Positions 42,980 to 51,675 of a stretch of DNA of 64,000 nucleotides are shown piece by piece. How positions within the stretch are numbered: the stretch's first letter is position 1; every line of letters starts with the position of its first letter. The position numbers and the translations under genes were made by a program. Under the pieces are notes generated by a model. It did not search any database and was not told where the DNA came from. It worked only from the letters and a program-made list of their open reading frames with translations. The stretch spans positions 2,294,001 through 2,358,000 of the forward strand of contig NZ_PHUJ01000003.1 in assembly GCF_002813375.1 (NCBI RefSeq). The letters are read 5' to 3'. Source of the DNA: Pseudonocardia alni (GTDB lineage Bacteria > Actinomycetota > Actinomycetes > Mycobacteriales > Pseudonocardiaceae).

Positions 42980-43021
42980 GCCGCCGGAGCGGCGGTGCCG
43001 GTCAGCCGCCGGAGCGGCGGT
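42980..43021. repeat. 17-bp direct repeat at the rshA 3' end
   Basis: GCCGCCGGAGCGGCGGT occurs at 42980-42996 and 43005-43021 (25-bp period). The second copy encodes the last residues and stop region of the anti-sigma factor; the first lies just beyond the gene. Confidence 0.8.
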
Positions 43022-43391
43022 ACTCGGTGCGCTGGTGCGACACCGAGACGCTCGTGCCGTCCGGGCCGCTCTCCACGGTCACCTGGGCCTGCTCGAGCAC
43101 CGCGGAGCGGATCTGCGACCGCAGCCGGTCCTTGAGCCCGGCCGGGGCCGCCTCGCCGCCGCACTTGCGGGCCAGCAGCGCCTTCAGCTTCTCGTCGATG
43201 CCGTACTCGGCAAGGCAGGGCGCGCACTCGTCGAGGTGCTGCTGGAGCAGGCGTCGTCGCTCCTGGTCGCACTCGTGGTCGAGGAACAGCCACACCTCGG
43301 CCAGCACCTCGGTGCACCCGGTGTTCGCGGGCGGGTCCTGGATCATGGGGTTGCGCTCGAGCGGTGCGCCCGAGCCCTCGGCGGCGCTCAC
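43002..43391 (-). CDS. rshA: Mycothiol-system anti-sigma factor (RshA/RsrA)
   Basis: A 129-aa zinc-binding anti-sigma factor that holds SigH inactive until disulfide stress. The zinc/redox motif HxxxCxxC is His52, Cys56 and Cys59 (HLDECAPC); the additional Cys26, Cys41 and Cys77 may take part in redox sensing, as in RsrA. GTG start overlaps the sigma-factor stop by 4 bp (GTGA), giving coupled, near-equal synthesis. The C-terminal 40 residues are variable. Zinc loss on oxidation would release the sigma factor to transcribe thiol-stress genes. Confidence 0.93.
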   Translation of the reverse strand: MSAAEGSGAPLERNPMIQDPPANTGCTEVLAEVWLFLDHECDQERRRLLQQHLDECAPCLAEYGIDEKLKALLARKCGGEAAPAGLKDRLRSQIRSAVLEQAQVTVESGPDGTSVSVSHQRTEYRRSGG

Positions 43392-44239
43392 GATGCCGTC
43401 ACCTCCCGGTCCCCGGTCGCGCCGGCGGCCCCGTCGCGGACGAATCCGCGCTCGCGGGCCACGTCGGTCAGCATGTCGCGCAGCTGACGCCGGCCGCGGT
43501 GCAGCCGCGACATGACGGTGCCGATCGGCGTGCCCATGATCTCGGCGATCTCCTTGTAGGCGAACCCCTCGACGTCGGCGAGGTAGACCGCCATGCGGAA
43601 GTCCTCCGGCAGGCCCTGCAGGGCCTCCTTGACGTCGCTGTCGGGCAGCGCGTCGAGGGCCTCCACCTCGGCCGAGCGCAGACCGGTCGAGCTGTGCTCA
43701 CCGGCCTGGGCCAGCTGGTAGTCGGTGATCTCGTCGGTCGGCGACTGCAGGGGCTGACGCTGCCGCTTGCGGTACCCGTTGATGTAGGTGTTGGTCAGGA
43801 TCCGGTACAGCCACGCCTTGAGGTTGGTGCCTCGCCGGAACGACCCGAACGCCGAGTACGCCTTGAGGAAGGTCTCCTGCACCAGGTCCTCGGCGTCGGC
43901 CGGGTTCCGGGTCATGCGCAGCGCGGCGCCGTAGAGCTGGTCGAGCAGCGGCATCGCGTCGCGCTCGAAGCGGGCCGTGCGGTCGGAGACGCTCTCGTCC
44001 TCGGGCGCACGGTTGCCGTCGGCGTCGGCCACGCCGACCAGGGCGGCGAGCTCCGCGGGATCGGTCCCTGCCGCGCCCGTCTCCGGCTGACCCGGCTGAT
44101 CCGGCTGTACTGACAAAGGTTCCCTCTCCAGTGACACGAGTCGCGCACCGGTGCGGGTCACCGGCACGGCGGACGCGTCGGAGGGTACGCGCCCCGGCCG
44201 CTCACGGCCGTCCGGCGGCGCGGCCCCGGGCCTCTCCAT
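43388..44239 (-). CDS. sigH: ECF sigma factor SigH/SigR (disulfide and heat stress)
   Basis: RNA polymerase sigma factor of the SigR/SigH group. Region 2 has [20 protein letters not shown] and [20 protein letters not shown]; region 4 has [20 protein letters not shown] and [20 protein letters not shown]. Two starts are plausible. ATG 44239 gives 283 aa with a disordered extension and fits the SigH-type promoter just upstream. TTG 44116 (242 aa) has GGAGAGG six bases before it. Streptomyces makes a short constitutive SigR and a longer unstable SigR' from an induced upstream promoter, and this arrangement looks the same. The gene is coupled to rshA. Confidence 0.93.
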   Translation of the reverse strand: MERPGAAPPDGRERPGRVPSDASAVPVTRTGARLVSLEREPLSVQPDQPGQPETGAAGTDPAELAALVGVADADGNRAPEDESVSDRTARFERDAMPLLDQLYGAALRMTRNPADAEDLVQETFLKAYSAFGSFRRGTNLKAWLYRILTNTYINGYRKRQRQPLQSPTDEITDYQLAQAGEHSSTGLRSAEVEALDALPDSDVKEALQGLPEDFRMAVYLADVEGFAYKEIAEIMGTPIGTVMSRLHRGRRQLRDMLTDVARERGFVRDGAAGATGDREVTAS

Positions 44240-44263
44240 CACTGATGTCGTCACGTACGGAAC

Positions 44264-44290
44264 AACGGTGCGCCGCCGGAGGGCATTCCC
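44264..44290 (-). promoter_or_regulatory. SigH/SigR-type autoregulatory promoter
   Basis: On the minus strand GGGAAT (44290-44285), exactly 18 nt counted from GGAAT, then GTT (44266-44264). This is the known SigR/SigH consensus GGAAT-N18-GTT. It reads into sigH, with a predicted transcription start about 17 nt before the ATG at 44239. Confidence 0.8.
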
Positions 44291-44347
44291 GTAGGTTCCC
44301 GTCGGCGCCCGGGGCACGGCCCCGGGGACGGGTATGGGAGGACGACC

Positions 44348-44824
44348 ATGGCGGGCAGGGGCACCCCGGCGACGGCGCTGCTGGCGAGGCGCGGCGTGGC
44401 GCACGAGCTGCACACCTACACCCACCACGACGGTGCCGGCTACGGCGAGGAGGCCGCCGCCGTCCTGGGGCAGGACCCGCGCCGGGTGTTCAAGACCCTC
44501 GTCGCGCTCGTCGACGGGGCCATGACGGTCGGGATCGTGCCGGTGTCGGCCCAGCTGGACCTCAAAGCGCTGGCCGCCGCCGCGGGCGGCAAGAAGGCCG
44601 TCATGGCCGACGTCGCCGACGCCGAGCGGGCCACCGGCTACGTCGCGGGCGGCATCTCCCCGCTGGGCCAGCGCAAGCGGCTGCCGACCGTCCTGGACGC
44701 CTCGGCGCAGGAGCACCCGACGGTGTTCTGCTCCGGGGGCAGACGTGGCCTGGAGATCGAGCTCGCCCCGGCGGACCTGGTGGCGCTCACCGGCGCCGTC
44801 GTCGCACCGATCGCAACCGGCTGA
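44348..44824 (+). CDS. ybaK: Cys-tRNA(Pro)/aminoacyl-tRNA deacylase YbaK/EbsC
   Basis: A 158-aa trans-editing enzyme that hydrolyses mischarged tRNA, typically Cys-tRNA(Pro). Family features are the [21 protein letters not shown] start of the fold, [20 protein letters not shown] with the conserved lysine, and the [21 protein letters not shown] glycine-rich loop, then [25 protein letters not shown] lies about 6 nt before the ATG. It is divergent from sigH, as YbaK-like genes are near sigH in mycobacteria. Confidence 0.92.
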   Translation: MAGRGTPATALLARRGVAHELHTYTHHDGAGYGEEAAAVLGQDPRRVFKTLVALVDGAMTVGIVPVSAQLDLKALAAAAGGKKAVMADVADAERATGYVAGGISPLGQRKRLPTVLDASAQEHPTVFCSGGRRGLEIELAPADLVALTGAVVAPIATG

Positions 44825-44936
44825 CCGCAGAGAGTCACCCGGACGGGTCCGATCCGGGCTCCGCGCCAGTAGGGTCGATCACCGACGGCAGCAGGACGCC
44901 GTCGCCTTCGATCGAGACGAGCTACGGGGAGCACGC

Positions 44937-45758
44937 GTGGACCGACCGGCATGGGCGCCCGACGAAGTGGACATGACCAGCCCGAGCGTCGCCCGGGTCT
45001 ACGACTACTACCTGGGCGGGTCGCACAACTTCGAGGCCGACCGCGCCTTCGCCGAGAAGGTGCTCGACGCGCTGCCCGAGATGGCGGCCGTCGCGCAGGC
45101 CAACCGGGCGTTCCTGCGCCGGACCGTGCACCACCTGTGCGCCCACGGGATCCGCCAGTTCCTCGACCTCGGATCCGGCATCCCGACCGTCGGCAACGTG
45201 CACGAGGTCGCGGCGACCGCCTGCGACGACGCCCGGGTCCTCTACGTCGACCACGACCCGATCGCCGTCGCGCACAGCCGTGCGCTGCTCGACGGCGACC
45301 CGTCGACGGCCGTCCTCGCCGCCGACCTGACCGACCCGCGCCGGGTCCTCGACGACCCGGTGACCCGGACCCACCTCGACCTGTCCCGGCCGGTGGCGGT
45401 GCTGCTCGTCTCGGTGCTGCACTTCGTCCCGGACGAGGCGGACCCGGCCGGGATCATCGCCGCCTACGCCGGCGCGGCAGCCCCCGGCAGCCACGTGGTC
45501 GTCAGCCACGCGAGTGACGAGGGGGGCCTCTCCGGTGCGAGCCGGGCCCAGAACCTCTACAACAGGGACAGGTCCCCGAACCGGATGCGGATGCGCGACA
45601 CCGAGGAGGTCGCGGCGCTGTTCGGTGATCTGGAGCTGGTCGAGCCCGGCGTCGTGCGGATCCCGCTCTGGCGTCCGGAGTCCCCGGTGGGCCCCGAGGC
45701 GCAGCGTTACCCCGGGCTCGCCGCCGTCGCCCGTCACGCCGGGCAGCCCGGGATCTGA
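44937..45758 (+). CDS. SAM-dependent methyltransferase (DUF574/Methyltransf_19)
   Basis: A 273-aa member of the actinobacterial DUF574 family. It shows the family start PSVARVYDYYLGGSHNFEADR, the SAM-binding strand FLDLGSGIPTVGNVHEV, and VLYVDHDPIAVAHSRALL with the acidic ribose-binding residue. The later VLLVSVLHFVPD matches motif IV of Rossmann methyltransferases. GTG start with GGGGAG six bases upstream. The substrate is unknown. Only 20 bp separate it from a PAS-GGDEF-EAL gene, so the two are probably co-transcribed. Confidence 0.9.
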   Translation: MDRPAWAPDEVDMTSPSVARVYDYYLGGSHNFEADRAFAEKVLDALPEMAAVAQANRAFLRRTVHHLCAHGIRQFLDLGSGIPTVGNVHEVAATACDDARVLYVDHDPIAVAHSRALLDGDPSTAVLAADLTDPRRVLDDPVTRTHLDLSRPVAVLLVSVLHFVPDEADPAGIIAAYAGAAAPGSHVVVSHASDEGGLSGASRAQNLYNRDRSPNRMRMRDTEEVAALFGDLELVEPGVVRIPLWRPESPVGPEAQRYPGLAAVARHAGQPGI

Positions 45759-45778
45759 CCGTCGGAGGGAGAGCCGTC

Positions 45779-47998
45779 GTGGCGAAGCCCGTCCCCCTCC
45801 TGCCCGGTGGGCAGGGGCCGGGGCCGTCGGCGCTGGCCGACGCCTGGGTGCGCGCCATCGAGGCACGAGGCTTCGTCTCCGCCGCCCGCGCCGACCTGTA
45901 CGCGGTGCTGTCCGGCGCGGCCTGGTGGTTCACCGCCGTCGTCGAGGGGCGGGCCGAGGAGGCGGTCGCCGAGGACGTCGGGGCCGAGCTGGTCGCCGCG
46001 CACCTCACCGACCCGGCCGCGCTGCGCTGCTCGATCGACGTCCTGGCCCAGCACTTCGCCGGGCTCAACCCGGACCCGGAACGGTTCCGCCGCTGGACCG
46101 CGGCGGTCGGGGCGCTGTCGACGGGGTACGCCCGGACGCTGCGCGATCGCACCCGGTTGGAGCAGGAACGGATCAGCTCCGCCGCGTTCGCGGCGCGCGC
46201 CGCCGCCGAGGACGCCCGATGGCAGTCCGAGGCGCGCTACGGGGTCGTGTTCGAGAGCTCCGTGCTCGGCATCAGCGTCGCCGACACCGGGGGTCGCATC
46301 CTGGAGGCCAACCGCACGCTGACCGCCATGCTCGGCTACCGGCCGGGCGATCTCGTGGGCCGCTCGGTGTTCGAGTTCATCCACCCCGAGGACACCCCGG
46401 AGATGTGGCCGCAGATCGAGGCCATGCTCGCCGGGCGGATCGGGCACGCCCGGATGGAGAAGTCCTACTTCCGGGCCGACGGTGACCAGGTGTGGACCGA
46501 GCTGACCGTCTCGCTGGTCCGCTCCCCCGACGGCGAGCCCCGCTACCTCGTCGCGATGGTCTCCGACGTCACCGAGCGGCGCCGCCTGCAGTCACGGCTG
46601 CGCCACCAGGCCGAGCACGACCCGCTCACCGGTCTGCCGAACCGCTCGCTGTTCTTCACCCGGCTCGAGACCGCGCTCGCCGGCCCGTACGGCTCCCCCG
46701 CCCCGGTGGGGGTCTGCTACCTCGACCTCGACGGTTTCAAGGCCGTCAACGACACCCTCGGCCACGACGCGGGCGACCAGCTCCTGCGCACCGTCGCGCA
46801 CCGCCTCGACGCCGAGCTCCGGCCGGCCGGGCACACCGTCGCCCGGATGGGCGGCGACGAGTTCGTCGTGCTCGTGGAGCGCTGCGCCGGCGTCGAGCAG
46901 CTGACCGCGGTCGCCGAGCAGGCACTGGCGGTCGTCCGACGGCCGGTGCACGTGCGCGGCCGGGAGGTCGTGGTCTCGGCCAGCATCGGGATCGTCGACC
47001 GTCCGTTCGCGGTGGACTCCGGCACCGCCGGTGCCGAGGGGGCGGCCGAGCTGATGCAGGCCGCGGACACCACGATGTACTGGGCCAAGCGCGACGGCCG
47101 GGACCGGATCGCGGTGTTCGACCCGGCCCGTCACGCCAACGACGTGCATCTGTTCGAGCTGGCCGGGCGCATGCCGGGCGCGTTGGACCGCGGTGAGTTC
47201 CATCTGGAGTACCAGCCGCTGGTGTCGCTGCACGACGGCTCGGTCGTCGGGGTGGAGGCGCTGGCCCGGTGGCGCACCGCCGACGGCGAGCGGCTCGGCC
47301 CGGACGTGTTCATCCCGCTGGCCGAGCAGACCGGCCTGATCGTGCCGCTGGGGCTGCACCTGCTGGAGCGGGCCTGCACCGACGCCCGGTGCTGGGTGGA
47401 CGCGGGCGCCGACGCGGGGCTCGTGCTCAGCGTGAACGTGGCGGGCCAGCAGCTGCGCAGGCCCGACGCCGTCGCCCGCATCGCCGACGTGCTGGAGCGG
47501 ACCGGGTGGCCGGCGTCGTCGCTGCAGCTGGAGCTGACCGAGAGCGACCTCATGTCCGCCGCCGGGCGCCCGGTGCAGGCGCTGGAGGAGCTCTCGCAGC
47601 TCGAGGTGCGGATCGCCATCGACGACTTCGGCACCGGCTACTCCAACCTGGTCTACCTGCACCGGCTGCCGGTGGACGTGCTCAAGCTGGCCGGGTCGTT
47701 CGTCACCGGGCAGGGCGGTCCCTGCCCGGGCGACGACGGCGTCCCGCACGACGTCGACAGCCCGGTGATCCTCTCGGCGATGATCGAGCTGGCCCACACC
47801 CTGGGGCTGACCGTCGTCGCGGAGTCGGTGGAGACCGAGGGCCAGGCCCGGCGGCTGCACCAGCTGGGCTGCGACATCGGGCAGGGCTGGCACCTGGGCT
47901 CCCCGGTCCCGGCCACGGAGATCGCCGCCCGGCTCACCGCGCCCGGCGGCGACCCGGGACTCAGCCCGCGGCGGCCCGCTCCCGGACCTCGTCGATGA
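45779..47998 (+). CDS. PAS-GGDEF-EAL bifunctional c-di-GMP protein
   Basis: A 739-aa signalling protein. An N-terminal helical region (about 1-140, WVRAIEARGFVSAARADLYA) precedes a PAS domain (about 155-270, GVVFESSVLGISVADTGGRI), a GGDEF domain with an intact RMGGDEF loop near residue 357, and an EAL domain with GVEALARWRT near 490, LQLELTESDL, and IDDFGTGYSNL near 615. Both catalytic motifs look functional, so it may make and break c-di-GMP, like RmdA-type proteins of Streptomyces. GTG start after GGAGGGAGAG. The 3' end overlaps the convergent lipoprotein gene by 38 bp. Confidence 0.92.
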   Translation: MAKPVPLLPGGQGPGPSALADAWVRAIEARGFVSAARADLYAVLSGAAWWFTAVVEGRAEEAVAEDVGAELVAAHLTDPAALRCSIDVLAQHFAGLNPDPERFRRWTAAVGALSTGYARTLRDRTRLEQERISSAAFAARAAAEDARWQSEARYGVVFESSVLGISVADTGGRILEANRTLTAMLGYRPGDLVGRSVFEFIHPEDTPEMWPQIEAMLAGRIGHARMEKSYFRADGDQVWTELTVSLVRSPDGEPRYLVAMVSDVTERRRLQSRLRHQAEHDPLTGLPNRSLFFTRLETALAGPYGSPAPVGVCYLDLDGFKAVNDTLGHDAGDQLLRTVAHRLDAELRPAGHTVARMGGDEFVVLVERCAGVEQLTAVAEQALAVVRRPVHVRGREVVVSASIGIVDRPFAVDSGTAGAEGAAELMQAADTTMYWAKRDGRDRIAVFDPARHANDVHLFELAGRMPGALDRGEFHLEYQPLVSLHDGSVVGVEALARWRTADGERLGPDVFIPLAEQTGLIVPLGLHLLERACTDARCWVDAGADAGLVLSVNVAGQQLRRPDAVARIADVLERTGWPASSLQLELTESDLMSAAGRPVQALEELSQLEVRIAIDDFGTGYSNLVYLHRLPVDVLKLAGSFVTGQGGPCPGDDGVPHDVDSPVILSAMIELAHTLGLTVVAESVETEGQARRLHQLGCDIGQGWHLGSPVPATEIAARLTAPGGDPGLSPRRPAPGPRR

Positions 47999-48887
47999 CG
48001 CGCTCGGCGCCCAGCACGCCGATCCCGACCATCCACGTCTCGTCGTCGACCTCGTGGACCGCGCCCGCGCGCACCGCGGGCAGCGGGCCCCACAGCCGTG
48101 CGACCGCGGCACGGGAGCCCGACGACGGGTCCTGCGCCCGGTCGGTGAAGAACACCACCTCGCCGTCGATGCTCCCGGCCAGCTCGGGGGCACTCTCGAT
48201 CATCGAGTACTCGTTCCACGGACGGTCGCCGAGGTCGTAGCCCATCGCGGTGAGCACCGAACCGGAGAAGCTGCGGGGGCCGTAGAGCCGGAACGACTCC
48301 GGGCGGAACCGCACGATCGAGGCCGTCCGGCCGGGAGCGCCGACCTCGCGTCCGACCGTGACCGCGCGCTCGCGCCAGCCCGACAACAGCTCCTCCATCC
48401 GGGGCCGGGCGTCGACGGCGTCGGCCGTCACCCGGGCCTGCTCCTCCCAGTCGGTGCCGCTGCCGACGGAGAACACCGTCGGGGCGATCCGGGACAGCTG
48501 CTCGTAGAGCGGGCGGTGCCGGACCGCCGACCCGATGATCAGGTCGGGGCGCAGCCGGACGACCGCCTCCAGGTCCGGCTCGGCGATCAGCCCGGTGGAC
48601 TCGGTGCCGGTGAGCCGGTCCGCGAGGTAGGGCGGGTAGCCCGCCCCGGCGGCGGAGACGCTCGCGCCGACCGGGACGGTCCCGAGCGCGACCAGCGCGT
48701 CGAGGTGCGGGGAGTCGAGGACGACGACCCGGGCTGGCCGGGCGGGCAGGCGGGTCTCACCCATCGCGTGGGTCACGGTGTAGCCACCCGGCGCCTCGGG
48801 CCCGGGGCCGGAGCCCGCACCGCAGCCGACGGCCGCCCCGAGTACCAGCAGCACCGCCACGAACCGGGCGAACGTTCTGATCATCAC
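47961..48887 (-). CDS. Siderophore/iron ABC transporter substrate-binding lipoprotein (FecB/FepB-like)
   Basis: A 308-aa exported lipoprotein: signal peptide ending in lipobox VGC followed by GAGSGPGPEAPGG linker, then a type III periplasmic binding fold (ARVVVLDSPHLDALVALGTVPVG; GLIAEPDLEAVVRLRPDLII; TASIVRFRPESFRLYG). It should bind a ferric siderophore. No permease or ATPase is adjacent. GTG 48887 is leaderless from TATGTT 6 nt upstream, and a 19-bp iron box covers its -35 region, so expression should rise when iron is scarce. An ATG at 48884 is the alternative start. Confidence 0.9.
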   Translation of the reverse strand: MMIRTFARFVAVLLVLGAAVGCGAGSGPGPEAPGGYTVTHAMGETRLPARPARVVVLDSPHLDALVALGTVPVGASVSAAGAGYPPYLADRLTGTESTGLIAEPDLEAVVRLRPDLIIGSAVRHRPLYEQLSRIAPTVFSVGSGTDWEEQARVTADAVDARPRMEELLSGWRERAVTVGREVGAPGRTASIVRFRPESFRLYGPRSFSGSVLTAMGYDLGDRPWNEYSMIESAPELAGSIDGEVVFFTDRAQDPSSGSRAAVARLWGPLPAVRAGAVHEVDDETWMVGIGVLGAERVIDEVRERAAAG

Positions 48888-48893
48888 GAACTG

Positions 48894-48899
48894 AACATA
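48894..48899 (-). promoter_or_regulatory. -10 element (TATGTT) of the lipoprotein promoter
   Basis: On the minus strand TATGTT ends 6 nt before the GTG at 48887, so the message is leaderless. Confidence 0.6.
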
Positions 48900-48908
48900 G
48901 GCCGGAAT

Positions 48909-48927
48909 TGAGGGTAGGCAACCCTCA
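48909..48927. promoter_or_regulatory. IdeR/DmdR-type iron box
   Basis: TGAGGGTAGGCAACCCTCA: a 7-bp perfect inverted repeat around AGGCA, matching the 19-bp IdeR/DtxR consensus at 14 positions. It spans the expected -35 region of the siderophore-binding lipoprotein promoter, so bound iron-repressor would block transcription. Confidence 0.75.
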
Positions 48928-48932
48928 CGAAC

Positions 48933-49532
48933 TCACCGGGTGAGTGTCGCCAGCCACTCCCCCACGGCGGACCCCAGCAGGTCGTGCTGCTTCGTCAGGC
49001 CGTGGTCGCCGTCGAGCAGGACGACCCGGCGGTCCGGACCGTCCCCGGGGACGCCGAAGCGGTCGCTGCGGCCCTGCACCACGAGCACCGGCACCCCGGC
49101 CGCCTCGAGCTCCGGGGCCCGCGTCCGCTCCGGGCGGCCCGGTGGGTGCACCGGGAAGGCCAGGCACAGCACCGCGGCGGCACCGGCCGTCGTCGCCGTG
49201 CGGCAGGCGACGCGCGCGCCGGAGCTGCGGCCGCCGACGACCAGCGGGCCGTCGTGGCCGGGCCGCACCGCCGCGACGACGGCGAGCCACGCCTCGTCGA
49301 GGTGCCCGGCCGGGGCGGGGGCCCGCCGGCCCGAGACCCGGTAGGGCTGCTCGACCAGGCCGACGTCGAACCCGGCGGCGGTGGCCGCCGCGGTCGCGGT
49401 GACCAGGTCGGGTGCGTCGACGCCGCCGCCCGCGCCGTGCCCGAGCAGCAGCAGCCCGCGCGGGGACCCCGCCCGGTGCAGGGTGACCCGGGCCGGGCCG
49501 CGCGGGGTGTCGACCTCGCGCGCCGCGGTCAC
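48933..49532 (-). CDS. Alpha/beta hydrolase (KANL3/Tex30 or dienelactone hydrolase-like)
   Basis: A 199-aa hydrolase-fold protein. LLLLGHGAGGGVDAPDL carries the oxyanion glycine loop, the nucleophile elbow is VGGRSSGARVAC near residue 98, VLVVQGRSDRFGVP carries the acid, and the histidine is in LLDGDHGL. This arrangement is typical of the small KANL3/Tex30-like hydrolase family. GTG start overlaps the stop of the frameshifted SRAP gene as GTGA, so it is the second gene of that operon. The substrate is unknown. Confidence 0.85.
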   Translation of the reverse strand: MTAAREVDTPRGPARVTLHRAGSPRGLLLLGHGAGGGVDAPDLVTATAAATAAGFDVGLVEQPYRVSGRRAPAPAGHLDEAWLAVVAAVRPGHDGPLVVGGRSSGARVACRTATTAGAAAVLCLAFPVHPPGRPERTRAPELEAAGVPVLVVQGRSDRFGVPGDGPDRRVVLLDGDHGLTKQHDLLGSAVGEWLATLTR

Positions 49533-50346
49533 GAGAGCAGGTCGAGCTGGATCGGCTCGGTCACCTGGTCGTCGGGGAGCCGGTCGAGCAGTGCGGGCGC
49601 GTTGTTGCGGACGTTGTTGACCTGCGGCGAGACCGGCCGGATGTCCAGGGTCGAGACCAGCTCCGGCGACGGCGGGACCAGAAGCCGGGTCACCCCCTCG
49701 TCGCCGGTGCCGCGGTCCGGGTCGAGCCAGTCCGACCAGTCGTCGGGGCGCAGCAGCAGCGGCATCCGGTCGTGCACCTGGGTCAGCGGGCCGACCGCGT
49801 CGGTGGTGAGCACGCAGGCGGTGACCAGCCCGTCCGGGTACTTCTCGGTCAGCTCGTCGCCCTGCGGGCGCCAGAACTCCCAGATGCCCGCCATCGCCAT
49901 CGTGGCACCGTCGGCGTAGTGGTGAAGTACGGCTGCTTGGTCGGCTTGCCGGTCCCTCCCTGGGACTTCGGGACGGCGTCGTGGCGCTGCCACTCGTACC
50001 AGCCGTCCATCGGGAACAGGCAGCGCCGCGACGCGGCCGCGCGGCGGAACGCGGGCTTCTCGGTGATCGTCTCGGATCGGGCGTTCACCATCCGCGCACC
50101 CGCCGACGGGTCCTTCGCCCAGAACGGCACCAACCCCCAGCGCACGGTGCGCAGCGACCGCTCGGTGGTGCCCCGGTCGGGCTCGCCGTTCTCGTCGCGG
50201 GGGTGGCGTTCGACCACCACGGTGATGTCCTTGGTCGGCGCCACGTTGTAGTCCGGACGCTGCGAGGTCTCCTGCGTCGCGTCGACGGCGTGGAACTCGT
50301 CGGCCAGGTCCGCGGGGGCCTTCGTGGAGGCGTAACGGCCGCACAT
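49529..50346 (-). pseudogene. SRAP/YedK (HMCES-type) gene with a single-base frameshift
   Basis: SRAP proteins shield abasic sites by a covalent link to Cys2. The start MCGRYASTK has that cysteine, and [36 protein letters not shown] and CLFPMDGWYEW follow in one frame up to TKQPYFT. The rest (HYADGATMAMAGIWEFW, ACVLTTDAV, HDRMPLLLRPDDW) continues in another frame. One base is missing at about 49920-49923, where ACC-AC should read ACC-CAC. Restoring it gives a complete protein of about 272 aa. This is either a recent inactivation or a sequencing error. The first 140 residues contain the whole Cys-Asn-Glu part of the site but not the catalytic HxR region. Confidence 0.85.
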
Positions 50347-50381
50347 GCGCCCCATCCTCCCACGTGGGGAAGGATGGAGGC

Positions 50382-51674
50382 GTGAGCAACTGGACCGCCC
50401 CCACGCCCGGGTCGCCGGTGACCGGCACCGTCACCGTCCCCGGGTCGAAGTCGGTGACCAACCGTGCGCTGCTGCTCGCCGGCCTGTCCGGCGGCGACGT
50501 CCGGGTCGACGGCGCCCCGCCCACCCGCGACACCGCGCTGATGACCGGGGCGCTCGCCGCGCTCGGCGTCCCGGTCACCACGCTCGGGGACACGGTGGAG
50601 ATCGGCGCGCACCCCGGCCTGCGCGGCGGGACCCCCGAGGCGCCCGCCGGGGTCGACTGCGGGCTCGCCGGCACGGTCATGCGGTTCGTCCCCCCGGCCG
50701 CGGCGACGGCGTCCGGTGCGGTCCGCTTCGACGGCGACCCGCGCGCCCGGGAGCGCCCGATGGGCACCGTGCTGGACGCGCTGCGCGCACTCGGGGCCAC
50801 CGTGTCCTACGACGGCGCCGCCGACGCGCTGCCGTTCGTGCTCGACGGCGGCCCGGTCCGGGGCGGCGAGGTCACGATCGACGCGTCGGCCTCGTCGCAG
50901 TTCGTGTCCGGGCTGCTGCTGTCCGGGTCGCTGTTCGAGCGCGGCGTGACCGTGGTCCACGACGGGACGCCGCTGCCGTCGCTGCCGCACATCGCGATGA
51001 CCGTGGAGATGCTGCGCGCCGCCGGGGTGGCCGTCGACGACGCCGAGCCGAACACCTGGCGGGTCGAGCCCGGCCCGGTCGCGGCGCGGGACTGGTCGGT
51101 CGAGCCCGACCTGTCGAACGCTTCGGTGTTCCTCGCCGCGGCCGTCGTGACCGGCGGGCGGGTCACCGTGCGCGGCTGGCCGGCCGAGACCACCCAGCCC
51201 GGCGTCGACGTCCTGCCGGTGCTGGAGCAGTTCGGCGCCACGGTCACGCACACCGCCGACGGCCTCACCGTGACCGGGCCGGACCGGCTCACCGGCGTCG
51301 ACGTCGACCTGCACGACGCGGGCGAGCTCGCCCCCACCGTCGCCGCGGTCGCCGCGCTGGCGTCGGGCACCTCGCGGCTGCGCGGGATCGGGCACCTGCG
51401 GGGCCACGAGACCGACCGGCTCGCCGCCCTCGCCACCGAGATCACCGCGCTCGGCGGTGCCGTCACCGAGACCGAGGACGGCCTGGTCATCGAGCCGAAG
51501 CCGCTCACCGGGAGGTCCGACCGGCCGTGGGGCGCCTACGCCGACCACCGGATGGCGACCGCGGGCGCGATCATCGGGCTGGTGGTGCCGGGCGTCGAGG
51601 TCGACGACGTCGCGAGCACCGACAAGACCATCCCGGACTTCCCCGGGCGGTGGGCGGCGCTGGTCGGGAACTGA
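50382..51674 (+). CDS. aroA: 3-phosphoshikimate 1-carboxyvinyltransferase (EPSP synthase)
   Basis: Shikimate-pathway enzyme joining shikimate-3-phosphate and phosphoenolpyruvate. The 430 aa contain [19 protein letters not shown] near residue 22, [14 protein letters not shown] in the PEP-binding loop (actinobacterial GLAGT variant), [30 protein letters not shown] with the catalytic aspartate, and [15 protein letters not shown] then [13 protein letters not shown] at the C-terminus. GTG start after GGATGGAGG. The stop is one base before rsgA, so aroA-rsgA form an operon, as in M. tuberculosis. The divergent neighbour is the SRAP gene. Confidence 0.96.
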   Translation: MSNWTAPTPGSPVTGTVTVPGSKSVTNRALLLAGLSGGDVRVDGAPPTRDTALMTGALAALGVPVTTLGDTVEIGAHPGLRGGTPEAPAGVDCGLAGTVMRFVPPAAATASGAVRFDGDPRARERPMGTVLDALRALGATVSYDGAADALPFVLDGGPVRGGEVTIDASASSQFVSGLLLSGSLFERGVTVVHDGTPLPSLPHIAMTVEMLRAAGVAVDDAEPNTWRVEPGPVAARDWSVEPDLSNASVFLAAAVVTGGRVTVRGWPAETTQPGVDVLPVLEQFGATVTHTADGLTVTGPDRLTGVDVDLHDAGELAPTVAAVAALASGTSRLRGIGHLRGHETDRLAALATEITALGGAVTETEDGLVIEPKPLTGRSDRPWGAYADHRMATAGAIIGLVVPGVEVDDVASTDKTIPDFPGRWAALVGN

Positions 51675-51675
51675 C

